A stretch of DNA of 64,000 nt from Novosphingobium huizhouense (GTDB lineage: Bacteria > Pseudomonadota > Alphaproteobacteria > Sphingomonadales > Sphingomonadaceae): positions 52,640 to 116,639 of the forward strand of contig NZ_JAILXZ010000005.1 in assembly GCF_020179475.1 (NCBI RefSeq), written 5' to 3'. Of the stretch, positions 1-9,683 are shown in pieces. The notes under the pieces are model-generated. The model was not told the origin of the DNA, searched no databases, and saw only the letters and a list, made by a program, of their open reading frames with translations. Positions within the stretch are counted from its first letter, which is position 1. Every line of letters starts with the position of its first letter. The translations under genes and the position numbers were made by a program.

Positions 1-2
1 AT

Positions 3-278
3 CATTTGGCGCGCCTGTCCTTCATTCGCCGCGCGCGGGATCTCGGCTTCACGCTCGATCAGGTCCGCGAACTGCTCGGTCTGTCGGACCACCGCGACCG
101 ATCCTGCGCGGCGGTCGACGCGATTGCCAATACGCATCTCGCTGAGATCGACCGCAAGATCGCCGACCTTCAGGCGATGCGGGGCGAACTCAGCCGCATG
201 ATCGGCGATTGTCGCCAGGGAACGGTTGCCGACTGCCTGATCATCGAGACGCTGGGGCCGGCAAGGCTGACGCAGTGA
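3..278 (+). CDS. MerR-family metal-responsive regulator (5' partial)
   Basis: This is the C-terminal part of a MerR-type regulator; the reading frame is open at the window edge, so the helix-turn-helix start lies outside. What is visible begins in the second helix of the DNA-binding domain ([21 protein letters not shown]) and runs through the dimerisation helix. Three cysteines (34, 69 and 77 counted from the TTG at 6) are spaced 35 and 8 apart, close to the metal-binding layout of MerR, ZntR and PbrR. The family twists a 19-bp-spacer promoter when metal binds. The stop overlaps the GTG start of the next gene, so the two are translationally coupled. Which metal it senses cannot be decided from this fragment. 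Confidence 0.85.
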   Translation, partial: HLARLSFIRRARDLGFTLDQVRELLGLSDHRDRSCAAVDAIANTHLAEIDRKIADLQAMRGELSRMIGDCRQGTVADCLIIETLGPARLTQ

Positions 279-607
279 CGACCGCGATCGTCTATATCCT
301 CGCCGCTATTGCCGAGATTGCCGGTTGCTTCAGCTTCTGGGCGTGGCTGCGGCTAGAAAAGTCACCAGTCTGGATTGCACCTGGCATGGTCTCACTGGCC
401 GCCTTCGCGTGGCTCCTGACGCGGGTCGACAGCGAGGCCGCGGGCCGCGCCTATGCCGCTTATGGTGCGGTCTATATCTGCGCGTCGCTGAGCTGGCTGT
501 GGGCGGTCGAAGGCACGCGCCCCGACCGTTGGGACACCTTGGGAGCAGCCGTCTGCCTGGTCGGCGCCGGGATCATATTGCTTGGGCCGCGCAGCGTCGC
601 TGTGTGA
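275..607 (+). CDS. YnfA/UPF0060-family small membrane protein
   Basis: A 110-residue integral membrane protein with four hydrophobic segments and the family hallmarks [14 protein letters not shown] near the N-terminus and [12 protein letters not shown] in the middle. I chose the GTG at 275, which overlaps the stop of the MerR gene (GTGA); an upstream start would lie inside that gene. YnfA proteins resemble small multidrug-resistance transporters, and their physiological substrate is poorly defined. Coupling to a metal-type MerR regulator suggests metal-induced expression, but that is inference. Confidence 0.88.
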   Translation: MTTAIVYILAAIAEIAGCFSFWAWLRLEKSPVWIAPGMVSLAAFAWLLTRVDSEAAGRAYAAYGAVYICASLSWLWAVEGTRPDRWDTLGAAVCLVGAGIILLGPRSVAV

Positions 608-615
608 GCGCCCGC

Positions 616-1689
616 TCAATGCGAATGGCCGTGTCGGTGGTGCAGGTCGGGATAATGAGCGTGCCGGTGGACCATTGGCGTGTGCCGATGCGGATGGCTA
701 TGTGGTTCGCCGGGCGCGATACCCGGCGGATGCTCATGCTGATGGTGGCTGTCGTGAATATGGCGATGATCGTGCTCCAGCGCCTCATGGACATGCTCAT
801 GGCCGTGCGATTCGGTCAGATGCAGCCATAGTCCGATCGCCATTAGGACGGCCGCGATGACAAGCGGCAGCGTGACGGGTTCGCCGAACATCGCGACCGC
901 CAGCGCCGCGCCGATGAACGGTGCCGTCGAGAAATAGGCGCCCGACCGCGCCGTTCCGAGATGCCGCAGCGCGAGGACGAACATGACCAGACTGACACCA
1001 TAGCCGAGAAAGCCGATCAGCGCCGCGCCGGCGATGGTTGGAAGGGACGGCAGCGAAGCGCCGAGCATCATAGCGAGGATGAGATTGACGACGCCAGCGG
1101 CAAGTCCCTTCAGCATCGCGATCTGAACCGGGTCGGCGCCGCTCAGCTTGCGCGTGAGGTTATTGTCGATGCCCCAGGCGAGGCACGCGCCTGCAATCGC
1201 AAGCATACCAAGGCCACCGCCGACGGGACCACCACGCCAAGACAACAGCACGGCACCGCCCAGGATCGCCGCCGCACCGATCAGGAGGCGGCGATCGACA
1301 TTCTCGCAGAACACCAGCCAGGCGATGGCAAGTGTCGCAAGACCTTCCAGGTTGAGCAGCAGCGAAGCCGTGGACGCGGGCGTCGTCGCTAGTCCGGCCA
1401 TCAGCAGGACCGGCGCGATCACGCCCCCGCACAGGATAACGAACGCCAGCCAGGGCACGTCCGCACGGACGAGCGGGGCTTCTGTTTGGCCACGCCCGAT
1501 CATTTTTCGAAAGGCGTTAACAAACGCGAGGCCGATCCCTGAGCCAAGATAAAGCAGGCTAGCAACCAGCCAAGGGCTACCCCCGTTGCCAAGCACCAGT
1601 TTGGCAAATGGCGTGCTCGCGCCGAACAAGATCGCCGAAAGGATCGCCAGCATCGCGCCGGAGCTTAGTTTCACCGGATATGAATTCAT
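616..1689 (-). CDS. EamA/DMT-family transporter with His-rich C-terminal tail
   Basis: A 357-residue protein with about ten membrane segments arranged as two EamA repeats, typical of drug/metabolite transporters. The N-terminal repeat begins with AILFGASTPFAKLVLG. The last about 63 residues are soluble and extremely histidine-rich, with about two dozen His in HxH and HHxH runs. Such tails bind Ni, Co, Zn or Cu in other proteins. The ordinary DMT core ends near residue 294, so the tail is an added domain. The gene stands alone, convergent with ynfA, inside a metal-resistance island. Metal transport or metal-gated export is inferred from the tail and neighbourhood only. No strong ribosome binding site precedes the ATG at 1689. 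Confidence 0.85.
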   Translation of the reverse strand: MNSYPVKLSSGAMLAILSAILFGASTPFAKLVLGNGGSPWLVASLLYLGSGIGLAFVNAFRKMIGRGQTEAPLVRADVPWLAFVILCGGVIAPVLLMAGLATTPASTASLLLNLEGLATLAIAWLVFCENVDRRLLIGAAAILGGAVLLSWRGGPVGGGLGMLAIAGACLAWGIDNNLTRKLSGADPVQIAMLKGLAAGVVNLILAMMLGASLPSLPTIAGAALIGFLGYGVSLVMFVLALRHLGTARSGAYFSTAPFIGAALAVAMFGEPVTLPLVIAAVLMAIGLWLHLTESHGHEHVHEALEHDHRHIHDSHHQHEHPPGIAPGEPHSHPHRHTPMVHRHAHYPDLHHRHGHSH

Positions 1690-1792
1690 GTTGAGTAACG
1701 ATCTATTTCAAGGAGGCCCATCCTACAGGATACGTCGTCCGAGAACACGGTACATCGCTGTGCCAGACAGCGATTGCCTTTCAATATCTAAC

Positions 1793-2365
1793 TCAAACTA
1801 GAATCGCGATTGGTTCGGTAATCGACACGGTTGACGATGAGGTTGAGGCACGCGCTGAAACGCCCCGCCGCACGAAGAATTTTACCAAGTTCGCCAAGTT
1901 CGAGGCCAACGAGACCAGATCCGTGCCCAATGCGAACAAAGCCCCGACCATCAAATTATGTGCGAGCCAAAACGGTGCGCCTACGAGAAAAAGGCCTTTC
2001 ATCCGCGTCGTTGAGGTCTGAAGGCGCGCGAGAGTGCCCAACGAACTGCCGGTAAACGCCAAAGCCGACGGGATGCCGTGCCACGTCACGATCGAGAGGA
2101 AGGCCAACAAAATGAGGGTCGCTCCGTAGAGTCTCGTCACCACATAGCGATCACGCACTGACGCGGAAATGACGAGCTGCGAACATGAAATGAGGCACGC
2201 TATCGCCGCAGTGGGTGAGCCGAGCATCAAAAAATAGAGCGCGAAGGCGGCAGCACCCGCGCTCTGGATTTTCACCGCGGTTCGATAGTCGTCGAAAAAC
2301 GGCCAGCTAATGACGCACAAAAGCGCGACGCAGCCGAACGCGGTGGCAATCATGATTGCCGCCAC
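1793..2365 (-). CDS. YgjV-like inner membrane protein
   Basis: A 190-residue membrane protein with about six hydrophobic segments. It matches the pattern of the Imp-YgjV family, notably the block LVGAPFWLAHNLMVG followed by a conserved SLASNL region. The function of the family is unknown. The start drawn here is GTG at 2365; an ATG four codons in (2353) is equally possible and would still precede the first membrane helix. The C-terminal 25 residues are Ser/Thr-rich and unlike the family core. It has no tight operon partner. Confidence 0.7.
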   Translation of the reverse strand: MAAIMIATAFGCVALLCVISWPFFDDYRTAVKIQSAGAAAFALYFLMLGSPTAAIACLISCSQLVISASVRDRYVVTRLYGATLILLAFLSIVTWHGIPSALAFTGSSLGTLARLQTSTTRMKGLFLVGAPFWLAHNLMVGALFALGTDLVSLASNLANLVKFFVRRGVSARASTSSSTVSITEPIAILV

Positions 2366-2478
2366 CCGGTTGTTTCGCTCAAGACCTGCGTTTCGCGCCC
2401 AGCTCTATCTTTCTTCATAGTGCAAGCGTGAACGAACAAGGTTAATTACGATTTAAGAACGCCCGTAGTAGCGCGGAT

Positions 2479-2871
2479 TTACGGCTGCTTTTGGATCGCC
2501 GTTACCTCGCCGGCGTTGCCCGTCAACATAAGGTCAAAATCGACCTTATCGCCAACCTTCACTGCATCTGTGATCGCCGGGGCAGCCTTGAACGCCATTG
2601 TCATTGCCGGCCATTTGGCTTCGGGGATGGCGCCATGATCGAGTGTGATCGTGCCCGCAGACTTGTCGATCGCGGTGACCGTGCCGTGTCCCTTCACCTT
2701 GATTGCAGTGGCAGCCGACGGCTCCATCGCCATATTTGCCATGTTGCCGCTCATAGCGGCGGCGGGTTCTGCCTTGTTGGTCTCGACCGCAACGGGCGGT
2801 TCGGCTTTTTTCCCGCAAGCGACGGTCAGTGCCGCGAGGCCGAGGGCAAAGGTCAGTCGTCCGTAGTTCAT
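2479..2871 (-). CDS. cusF: CusF-like periplasmic copper-binding lipoprotein
   Basis: A 130-residue protein with a lipoprotein-type signal (LAALTVACGKK, Cys near residue 19), a Met-rich linker (MSGNMANMAMEP) and a CusF/CzcE-type beta-barrel domain from about residue 58. The domain shows VTAIDKSAGTITLDHGAI and the W-P-A-M-T-M signature, whose Trp and two Met residues with a nearby His bind Cu(I) or Ag(I) in CusF. It is the last gene of the cusCBAF order, 11 bases after cusA. It likely hands periplasmic copper to the CusBA pump. Being a lipoprotein rather than soluble is a variation on E. coli CusF. Confidence 0.9.
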   Translation of the reverse strand: MNYGRLTFALGLAALTVACGKKAEPPVAVETNKAEPAAAMSGNMANMAMEPSAATAIKVKGHGTVTAIDKSAGTITLDHGAIPEAKWPAMTMAFKAAPAITDAVKVGDKVDFDLMLTGNAGEVTAIQKQP

Positions 2872-2882
2872 GGTCTTCTCCT

Positions 2883-5800
2883 TTATAATGAAACGTGTTG
2901 GTCATTGGGCTTCATCTTCGGCCGCCGAAGCAGCAGATAGGCGGCAGGCAGGACGAACATCGACAACAGCGGCGCGGTCAGCATGCCGCCTATCATCGGC
3001 GCGGCGATCCGGCTCATGACTTCGGATCCGGCGCCCGATCCCAGCAGGATCGGCAAGAGGGCAGCGAGGATCACGGCGACCGTCATCGCCTTGGGCCGAA
3101 CGCGGAGCAGTGCGCCTTCGCGCACTGCCGTCTCGACCTCGGCGACATCCGGATCGGTGCGCTCTTCCAAGGCGTTCTTCAGGTAGATCAGCATCACGAC
3201 GCCGAATTCGGCGGAGACGCCAGCGAGCGCGATGAAACCTACCCCGGTGGCGACCGACTGGTTGAAGCCGAGCAGATAGAGGATCCAGATGCCGCCGGTG
3301 AGCGCGAACGGCAACGTCCCCATGATCAAAGCTGCTTCATCGAACCGCCCGAAGATCATGTAGAGCAGCACGAAGATGATCAGCAGCGTCGCCGGCACGA
3401 CGAGCTTCAATTTGGCAACGGCACGCTGGAGATATTCGAACTGTCCCGAATAGGCGACGCTAACCCCTGGCGAGAGCGTCACCTGTCTTGCGATCGCATG
3501 CTGCAGGTCACTTACGACCGACGCAAGGTCGCGTCCGCGCACGTCGACATAGACCCAGGTCGATGGGCGGGCGTTTTCGGTCTTGAGCATCGGGGGCCCC
3601 TCAGCGATCGAGACGCGCGCAATGGTGCCGAGCGTGATCTGCTGTCCGGACGGGGTCAGGACCGGCAGCATCCGTATTCCGTCAAGACTGTCGCGTAGCT
3701 CCCGCGGATAGCGGACGCTGATCGGATACCGTGCCAGCCCCTCGACCGTCTCGCCGATCGTCTCGCCGCCGATCGCGCCAGAGACGATCCGCTGCACGTC
3801 CGTAATATTGAGCCCAAATCGGGCGGCAGCGGCCCGATCGACATCGACATCGACATAGCGCCCGCCCGTCAAGCGCTCTGCGAGCGCCGAACTGACCCCA
3901 GGCACGGTTTTCGCAACCGTCTCGACATCGTGCGCGATGCGGTCGAGCTCAGCGAGGTCAGCACCCGACACCTTGACCCCGATCGGGCTCTTGATGCCGG
4001 TCGCCAGCATGTCGATCCGGTTGCGAATGGGCGGCACCCACACATTGGCGAGGCCGGGCAGTTTTACCGTTCGATCAAGCTCCTCGACCAGCTTGTCCGG
4101 AGTCATGCCCGGTCGCCATTGGTCGCGAGGTTTGAACTGGATCGTCGTCTCGAACATCTCAAGCGGCGCAGGATCGGTGGCAGTCTCGGCGCGGCCGGCC
4201 TTGCCGAACACGCTCTCGACCTCGGGCACGGTCTTGATCAGGCGGTCGGTCTGCTGGAGCAGGTCCGACGCCTTCGCCGCCGAGAGACCCGGCAGCGCCG
4301 AGGGCATGTAGAGCAGATCACCCTCCTCCATCTTCGGCATGAACTCGCCGCCAAGCTGGGTGAGCGGCCAGGCGGTTGTTGCAAAAGCGAGCGCCGCGAT
4401 CAGCAGTACGGTCCTTGGCCGCCGCATCGTCCAGTCGAGCGCGGGCCGGTAGATGTTCGTCAGCCAGCGATTGACCGGGTTGGACTGCTCGGGCGGAATC
4501 TTGCCCCGGATCAGCAAACCCATGAGCACCGGCACCAGGGTCACCGACAGGATCGCCGCCGACGCCATCGCATAGGTCTTGGTGAAAGCGAGCGGTGCGA
4601 ACAGCCGCCCTTCCTGTCCTTCCAGCGTGAACACCGGAATGAACGACAGGGTGATGATCAGAAGGCTGAAGAACAGCGCTGGCCCAACTTCGGCTGCCGC
4701 TTCGGTGATGACGGTCCATCGGGTATCCCCCTCGAGATGTTCGTCCGGGTGATCCTCCTCCCATCGCTCGATTTTCTTATGGGCATTCTCGATCATGACG
4801 ACCGCGGCATCGACCATCGCGCCGATGGCGATCGCGATGCCGCCCAACGACATGATGTTGGCATTGACCCCCTGGAAACGCATGACGACGAAGGCTGCCA
4901 GCACACCAAGCGGAAGCGTGAGGATTGCAACGAGCGCCGAACGGACATGCCAAAGGAAGAGCCCGCAGACGATCGCAACGACTATGAATTCCTCGACCAG
5001 CTTGTGGGTCAGATTCTCAACGGCGCGGTCGATGAGCTGCGAGCGATCATAGACCGTAACCACATCGACGCCGGGTGGCAGGCCCTTCTTGAGCTCTGCG
5101 AGCTTGTCCTTGACCGCCGCGATTGTCTCGCGCGCATTCTTGCCCGAGCGCAGGATCACAACGCCGCCCGCGACCTCGCCCTCACCGTTCAGTTCGGCAA
5201 TCCCGCGCCGCATCTCGGGGCCGGCCTGGATCGTGGCAACGTCGCCCAGTCGCACCGGCACACCGCCGGCTGCGGTCCTTAAGGGAATGGCGCGGAAATC
5301 GTCGAGCGTCTTCAGATAGCCGGAGACACGGACCATATATTCGGCCTCGGCCATCTCCAGTACCGAGCCGCCGCTCTCCTGATTGGCCTTCTGAATGGCA
5401 TCGACCGTCTGGGCGCGGGTCACGCCGTAGGCGGCGAGCTTCACCGGATCGAGCAGCACCTGATATTGCTTCACCATGCCGCCAATGCTGGCGACCTCTG
5501 CGACCCCCGTTACCGTTTTCAGCTCGTAGCGCAGGAACCAGTCCTGAAGCCCGCGAAGCTGCGAGAGATCGTGGCGGCCAGTGCGATCGACCAGCGCATA
5601 TTCATAGACCCAGCCCACCCCGGTCGCATCCGGCCCCAGCGCGCTGCGGGCGCTGGCCGGCAGCCGGCCTTGTACCTGGTTGAGATATTCGAGCACGCGG
5701 CTGCGCGCCCAATAGAGATCGGTGCCGTCCTCGAAGATCACATAGACAAAGCTGTCGCCGAAGAAGGAATAGCCGCGGACGGTCTTTGCGCCGGGCACAG

Positions 5801-6023
5801 AGAGCATTGTGGTGGTGAGCGGATAAGTGACTTGGTTCTCGACGATCTGCGGCGCCTGCCCGGGATAGGAGGTGCGGATGATCACCTGCGTGTCCGAGAG
5901 ATCGGGCAACGCATCGATCGCGGTCGATCGCACCGCCCAGACGCCCACGCCGATCAGCGTCAGCACCCCGATCATGACGAAGAAGCGGTTTCTGACTGAC
6001 CAGCGGATGAGATGGGCGATCAC
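2883..6023 (-). CDS. cusA: CusA/CzcA-family heavy-metal RND efflux permease
   Basis: A 1046-residue inner-membrane proton/metal antiporter with the full RND layout: one N-terminal helix, a large periplasmic loop, a bundle of helices starting near residue 340, a second periplasmic loop and a second bundle. The block [16 protein letters not shown] after the fourth helix is typical of the heavy-metal (HME) subfamily. Its ATG overlaps the stop of cusB (ATGA), and a CusF protein follows, so monovalent copper/silver export is the best assignment. Substrate assignment rests on context (CusF, CusF-domain fusion, copper genes) because the periplasmic Met triad was not aligned residue by residue. Confidence 0.93.
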   Translation of the reverse strand: MIAHLIRWSVRNRFFVMIGVLTLIGVGVWAVRSTAIDALPDLSDTQVIIRTSYPGQAPQIVENQVTYPLTTTMLSVPGAKTVRGYSFFGDSFVYVIFEDGTDLYWARSRVLEYLNQVQGRLPASARSALGPDATGVGWVYEYALVDRTGRHDLSQLRGLQDWFLRYELKTVTGVAEVASIGGMVKQYQVLLDPVKLAAYGVTRAQTVDAIQKANQESGGSVLEMAEAEYMVRVSGYLKTLDDFRAIPLRTAAGGVPVRLGDVATIQAGPEMRRGIAELNGEGEVAGGVVILRSGKNARETIAAVKDKLAELKKGLPPGVDVVTVYDRSQLIDRAVENLTHKLVEEFIVVAIVCGLFLWHVRSALVAILTLPLGVLAAFVVMRFQGVNANIMSLGGIAIAIGAMVDAAVVMIENAHKKIERWEEDHPDEHLEGDTRWTVITEAAAEVGPALFFSLLIITLSFIPVFTLEGQEGRLFAPLAFTKTYAMASAAILSVTLVPVLMGLLIRGKIPPEQSNPVNRWLTNIYRPALDWTMRRPRTVLLIAALAFATTAWPLTQLGGEFMPKMEEGDLLYMPSALPGLSAAKASDLLQQTDRLIKTVPEVESVFGKAGRAETATDPAPLEMFETTIQFKPRDQWRPGMTPDKLVEELDRTVKLPGLANVWVPPIRNRIDMLATGIKSPIGVKVSGADLAELDRIAHDVETVAKTVPGVSSALAERLTGGRYVDVDVDRAAAARFGLNITDVQRIVSGAIGGETIGETVEGLARYPISVRYPRELRDSLDGIRMLPVLTPSGQQITLGTIARVSIAEGPPMLKTENARPSTWVYVDVRGRDLASVVSDLQHAIARQVTLSPGVSVAYSGQFEYLQRAVAKLKLVVPATLLIIFVLLYMIFGRFDEAALIMGTLPFALTGGIWILYLLGFNQSVATGVGFIALAGVSAEFGVVMLIYLKNALEERTDPDVAEVETAVREGALLRVRPKAMTVAVILAALLPILLGSGAGSEVMSRIAAPMIGGMLTAPLLSMFVLPAAYLLLRRPKMKPNDQHVSL

Positions 6024-7513
6024 TGGCCCATTACCTTCGCCATGCGTCGCACGGTTGGTCCACTCGGTGGTTGATCGAACCCGAACCGGACCCGGTCGCC
6101 CGTCTTTAAGCCGCGCGCGACTTTCGGGTCTGTGAGCTGAAACGTCATCGTCATCGCTGGCCAGCCAATGGCTGGCACGGCTTGATGGCTCAGCGTCACC
6201 GACTGGGCGGTGATCTTTTCGATCGTACCGACGGTCTCATAGACTGCGCCGGTCGGCATAGGTTTGGCAGGACTCTTTGGCATGTCAGCACCGATCGGCC
6301 GTGCTTCCACGCCCGAGAGGCTTGCTTCGGAATCGATCAGGAACTGACCCGAAGCGACGATCTTTTCGCCTTCGCTCAGGCCCGCCAGAATCTCCGTATC
6401 ATCGCCAGCTTCCCTCCCAGTTTGCACCTCGGCAGGGCGGTAGCGCCCCTTGTCGAGCGCGAGCATGACCAACGTGCGCTTGCCAGTGCGGATCAGGGCT
6501 TCGGACGGCACCAGCAACGCCGGCTGCGCGCTCCCGCCAAACGAGACGGTCGCAAACATGCCGGGACGCAGTCGCCCGCCGCGATTGGGCAGCTCGATCC
6601 GAACGGTGAGTGTGCGGCTGTCGGCCTGTGTCTCGGGGAGGATCGCCGAAACGCGCCCGGAGATGGTTTCGCCGGGGAAGGCTGCAAGCGCGGCTCGCAC
6701 CGCTTGTCCAGGCTTCAAGGGACCGGCGACCGCTTCCGGCACGGCGGCATTCAACCAGACCGTGCCGAGCCCGTTGACCTCGGCAAGCGTCTGGCCTGCC
6801 ATCAAGGTCATGCCGCCCCGCACGTTCAACGTCTTGATCACGCCGCCCGTGGGCGTGGAGATGGTGATCACATTATGCGGTCGTCCGGTTTGCTCGACCG
6901 ATGCGATCGTGCCGGAGGGCATGCCGAGCAGCATGAGCCGTTGACGCGCGGCCTGGATCAGAGCGGCGTTGCCGGTGCGGCGGACCGCCAGAAACTCGGT
7001 CTGTGCGCCGCCCCATTCCGGCACCAGAACATCGGCAAGCGGCGCGCCTGCACCGATCACATCACCAGGTGCGCGGCCATAGACACGGGAAACGAAGCCG
7101 CCTGCACGCGCCTGAACGATCGCAACGTCGCGCTGGTTGAAGTCGATCGTGCCGGTGGCGGTGAGACTGCTCGCCAATTCGCCGCGCCGCACAGCCACCG
7201 TTCGCATCCCGAGCGCCTGGGAGGCGGACGGGTCGATCGATATTCCCGGCTGTGCCGCGCTTGCCCCCACCTCATCCGCATAGCGCGGGATTGTTTGCAT
7301 TCCCATCGACGACAGGCCTGGACCGTCATGATGCTCAGCGGGGATCATCGGGTCATACCAATAGAGGATCTTGCGTGCCGGCGGTTTGGCGGCCGTAGCG
7401 TCGGGTGATCCTCCTCTCCATTCAGAGATGGTGAAACCGACCCCGCCAGCGGCGACCGCGAGCAGCGCCGCGGCACCGAAAAGGCCGCCCCGAGGGATTG
7501 TGAAATGGCTCAT
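6020..7513 (-). CDS. cusB: CusB-type RND periplasmic adaptor fused to a CusF domain
   Basis: A 497-residue membrane-fusion protein. After an N-terminal anchor, residues 48-80 hold a heavy-metal-binding motif ([12 protein letters not shown] and [14 protein letters not shown]) seen at the N-terminus of CusB proteins. The middle contains the barrel-sandwich and beta-barrel adaptor domains (for example [20 protein letters not shown]). The last about 80 residues are a second CusF-like domain with the W-P-A-M-T-M copper signature, covalently attached. It links CusA to the outer-membrane channel and probably feeds copper to the pump. It overlaps cusC upstream and cusA downstream by 4 bases each. Confidence 0.92.
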   Translation of the reverse strand: MSHFTIPRGGLFGAAALLAVAAGGVGFTISEWRGGSPDATAAKPPARKILYWYDPMIPAEHHDGPGLSSMGMQTIPRYADEVGASAAQPGISIDPSASQALGMRTVAVRRGELASSLTATGTIDFNQRDVAIVQARAGGFVSRVYGRAPGDVIGAGAPLADVLVPEWGGAQTEFLAVRRTGNAALIQAARQRLMLLGMPSGTIASVEQTGRPHNVITISTPTGGVIKTLNVRGGMTLMAGQTLAEVNGLGTVWLNAAVPEAVAGPLKPGQAVRAALAAFPGETISGRVSAILPETQADSRTLTVRIELPNRGGRLRPGMFATVSFGGSAQPALLVPSEALIRTGKRTLVMLALDKGRYRPAEVQTGREAGDDTEILAGLSEGEKIVASGQFLIDSEASLSGVEARPIGADMPKSPAKPMPTGAVYETVGTIEKITAQSVTLSHQAVPAIGWPAMTMTFQLTDPKVARGLKTGDRVRFGFDQPPSGPTVRRMAKVMGQ

Positions 7514-8739
7514 TGCGATTCGCTCCGATACGTAAGGTTCAGTCGAACACCGTCAGCAGCGACAAGGGCTTCACGGTCGAGAGTGTTGAGGGTGACGTCG
7601 GCAAGGGCCGCATAGGCATCCGCGATATCGACAAGATTGGCGCGACCTGCCCCGTAGCTTGCCGTCTCCAACGTCACCCGCTGCTCGGCGAGTGGCAGCA
7701 ATGTGTCCCGCGCGCGCAGCCACTGTTCATGATGCATGATATGGTCCGCAAGATCGGTTTCGAGATCAGCGGCCAGCGCCCGCAGGGCCGCGTCGCGTTC
7801 GGCCAGGATGCGTCCGGCATTCTCCTGGGCCGCCGCAATGCCCGCATTCTGTCGACTGCGGGTAAAGAAGGGCAGACTGACCGTCACACCGGCTGACACA
7901 TAATCTCCAAAACGAGGGTCGCGGCGTTGATAGGCAAGGTTCACCCCGAAGTCGGAACGGCGGTTGGCATCGGCCATACGCACATCGGCCATTGCCTGAC
8001 CGGACTGGGCGTCGATCATTGCCATGGTGGGAAGGCGATCCAGGCCAGCGCGCAGTTCGGCCCCATCGACAGGGAAGTCGGGAATAGATCCGGCAATTTC
8101 AGGCGCCGGGTCACCCGTCCATCGCGTCAGAGCAGCCCGTGCCCGCGCTATGTTTGAGACCAGTTCGCTGCGACGATCTTCTAATGAGGCGATAGCCTGT
8201 CGGCCGGCAAGAGTCTGCGCAGGCCGGGCATTGCCCGACGCGACGGCACTGGGCGTTGTCCGCACCACGCGCTCCAGACGGGCTAGAAGATCATCAAGCG
8301 CGGTCAGCCGGCGCTCGGCATAGGCAAGGTTGATCCAGGCAAGCGCAGTGCCGACCTCAACCGAACGCGCCTCAAATGCGGTGTCGGCATCTGCAGCCTT
8401 GATATCGCTGTCAGCGCGGGCGCGTTGCGCACGGCGCTTGGCGAGGTTGGGAATATCCTGGGACACGCCCACCCGCGCCATCGTGAAATTGTCCTGCCCG
8501 GGAGCAAACGCCAATGGCCCCGAGATCGGGAAACTGTCGAGCCCAACGGCCAGAGTCGGATCAGGTAGCGATCCGGCGCCGCCACGAGCGGAACGAGCGG
8601 CCTCGGCGGCGAGCGCCTTGGCCTTGATCGACGGCGCTTCCTGCCGCGCGCGCTGGAGCGCAGCGTCGAAAGTGAGGGGACCAGCGAATGCAACGCCGGG
8701 GATCGCCGCGAGCAGCGGCAGACAAACAAACAATCGCAT
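7510..8739 (-). CDS. cusC: CusC/TolC-family outer membrane efflux channel
   Basis: A 409-residue outer membrane factor with an N-terminal signal peptide (VCLPLLAAIPGVAFAG) and two TolC repeats rich in Ala/Arg-containing amphipathic helices. LTFDAALQRARQEAPSIKAKALAAEA starts the first repeat and TLETASYGAGRANLVDIADAY closes the second; both are usual landmarks of the family. It provides the exit duct for the CusBA complex encoded directly downstream. It is the first cus gene after a 135-base spacer containing two strong stem-loops, which could set its expression relative to the upstream genes. Confidence 0.9.
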   Translation of the reverse strand: MRLFVCLPLLAAIPGVAFAGPLTFDAALQRARQEAPSIKAKALAAEAARSARGGAGSLPDPTLAVGLDSFPISGPLAFAPGQDNFTMARVGVSQDIPNLAKRRAQRARADSDIKAADADTAFEARSVEVGTALAWINLAYAERRLTALDDLLARLERVVRTTPSAVASGNARPAQTLAGRQAIASLEDRRSELVSNIARARAALTRWTGDPAPEIAGSIPDFPVDGAELRAGLDRLPTMAMIDAQSGQAMADVRMADANRRSDFGVNLAYQRRDPRFGDYVSAGVTVSLPFFTRSRQNAGIAAAQENAGRILAERDAALRALAADLETDLADHIMHHEQWLRARDTLLPLAEQRVTLETASYGAGRANLVDIADAYAALADVTLNTLDREALVAADGVRLNLTYRSESQ

Positions 8740-8795
8740 GGAAAACTCCTGATCGGAGGATCAGGCCGGCGTCGCGCACTCTGGCAGGCATGTCA

Positions 8796-8865
8796 GTGGC
8801 GGCGGGATGGGGGCAATCCCGCCGCCACTGCTGGCCTGGCCGTCTATGCGACCTTACACGGCCAG
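8796..8865. other. Two consecutive stem-loops upstream of cusC
   Basis: Arms 8796-8808 and 8816-8828 form a perfect 13-bp stem with a 7-base loop. Arms 8836-8843 and 8858-8865 form a second 8-bp stem. Neither is followed by a T-run on either strand, so they do not look like classical terminators. They lie between the small secreted-protein gene and cusC and could act as mRNA stabilisers or processing/attenuation elements. Confidence 0.6.
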
Positions 8866-8874
8866 AGGCTGTGC

Positions 8875-9159
8875 CTAGCCGGCCGAGGGAGCCGACGAAG
8901 GCGATGCCATGCTATGCATCTCCTTCATGCAGTCCGCCGCGCTCATCTTCATCATGTCGCAGTTGCAGTTCGCCATCTGCGGAGCATCGGGCACCCAGAC
9001 GCGACGGGGGCTCATAGATGGCGCACGCGGGCCATAGTTTGGCGATTGACGCCATTCATAATGGCCAGACTGCGAGTTTGTGTTGGGTTCGCCGGCGAAA
9101 GCGGCAACGGGAGCGGCAAGCGCAATGCCCAGCAGGGCATAGAAAACACGGTTCTTCAT
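8875..9159 (-). CDS. Small secreted Met/Cys-rich protein, unknown function
   Basis: A 94-residue protein with a clear Sec signal peptide (YALLGIALAAPVAAFAG, cleavage near residue 22). The mature part begins with a Tyr/Pro/Arg-rich stretch and ends with a thiol- and methionine-rich segment (NCNCDMMKMSAADCMKEMHSM). I do not recognise a named family. The CxC, MxxM and DCMKxM motifs, export and position between copper genes suggest periplasmic copper binding. The motif DCMKxM recurs in the next protein upstream in the operon, so the two may be related or serve the same metal. Confidence 0.7.
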   Translation of the reverse strand: MKNRVFYALLGIALAAPVAAFAGEPNTNSQSGHYEWRQSPNYGPRAPSMSPRRVWVPDAPQMANCNCDMMKMSAADCMKEMHSMASPSSAPSAG

Positions 9160-9201
9160 GACTGTAATCCTTGGGCAAAATATCGTGGTAGCCGCGGGTC
9201 A

Positions 9202-9242
9202 GACAGGATTTTCAGATGCGCGATAGACGCAAGAATCCTGTC
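9202..9242. repeat. Intergenic inverted repeat
   Basis: GACAGGATT (9202-9210) and its exact complement AATCCTGTC (9234-9242) enclose a 23-base loop in the spacer between the two small secreted-protein genes. There is no T-run, so its role (attenuation, processing or none) is unknown. Confidence 0.45.
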
Positions 9243-9262
9243 AGCCTGGCAGCCGGTGTCGA

Positions 9263-9637
9263 TCAGCCAAGGAGAGTCGGTGGTTCCGGTTCGGGAGTGA
9301 GGTCACTGCCGTGCAGGACAGTGATGGTTGCCCAGAAGGGCAGAGCTGGACTGGCTTCGCGTGCTTCCAGCATAGGCGCGTCATTACGAACGGCCAGCGG
9401 AACGACGCAGCCCATGGCCGCGATGCATTCCAGGGTCATGCCCTTGCAAGGCTTCTGAGCAGGTTGTTGCTGCTGTGCCATTATCTTCATGCAGTCTTCC
9501 GACATCCCAGCCACGGCCTGCACAGACGTGGCCATTGGGGCGGACATCGCAGGCGGAGCGGACGCAAAGGCCGCCGCTTGGCCAATCAAGCCAACCATGG
9601 CTCCCAGAAGGAGAAGAAGTTGCAAAACGCGTTTCAC
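9263..9637 (-). CDS. Small secreted Met/Cys-containing protein, unknown function
   Basis: A 124-residue protein with an N-terminal signal (VLQLLLLLGAMVGLIGQAAAFA). The mature region contains MSEDCMKIMAQQQQ, KPCKGMTLECIAAMGC and a hydrophobic C-terminal third. Four Cys and many Met residues are exposed after export. I do not recognise a characterised family; it resembles short hypothetical proteins found beside copper genes. It shares the DCMKxM pattern with the product encoded at 8875-9159. Copper binding or delivery is inferred from composition and context. It lies 46 bases downstream of the DUF411 gene on the same strand. Confidence 0.65.
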   Translation of the reverse strand: MKRVLQLLLLLGAMVGLIGQAAAFASAPPAMSAPMATSVQAVAGMSEDCMKIMAQQQQPAQKPCKGMTLECIAAMGCVVPLAVRNDAPMLEAREASPALPFWATITVLHGSDLTPEPEPPTLLG

Positions 9638-9683
9638 AGCCGTTATTTATTACGCCTCGTAGCATCAAAGATCAACGAGATGG

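Noticed and set aside
3930..5282. 450-codon plus-strand frame
   Set aside because: It is the complement of cusA, which has full RND motifs; the product is His/Arg/Asp-rich without domains.
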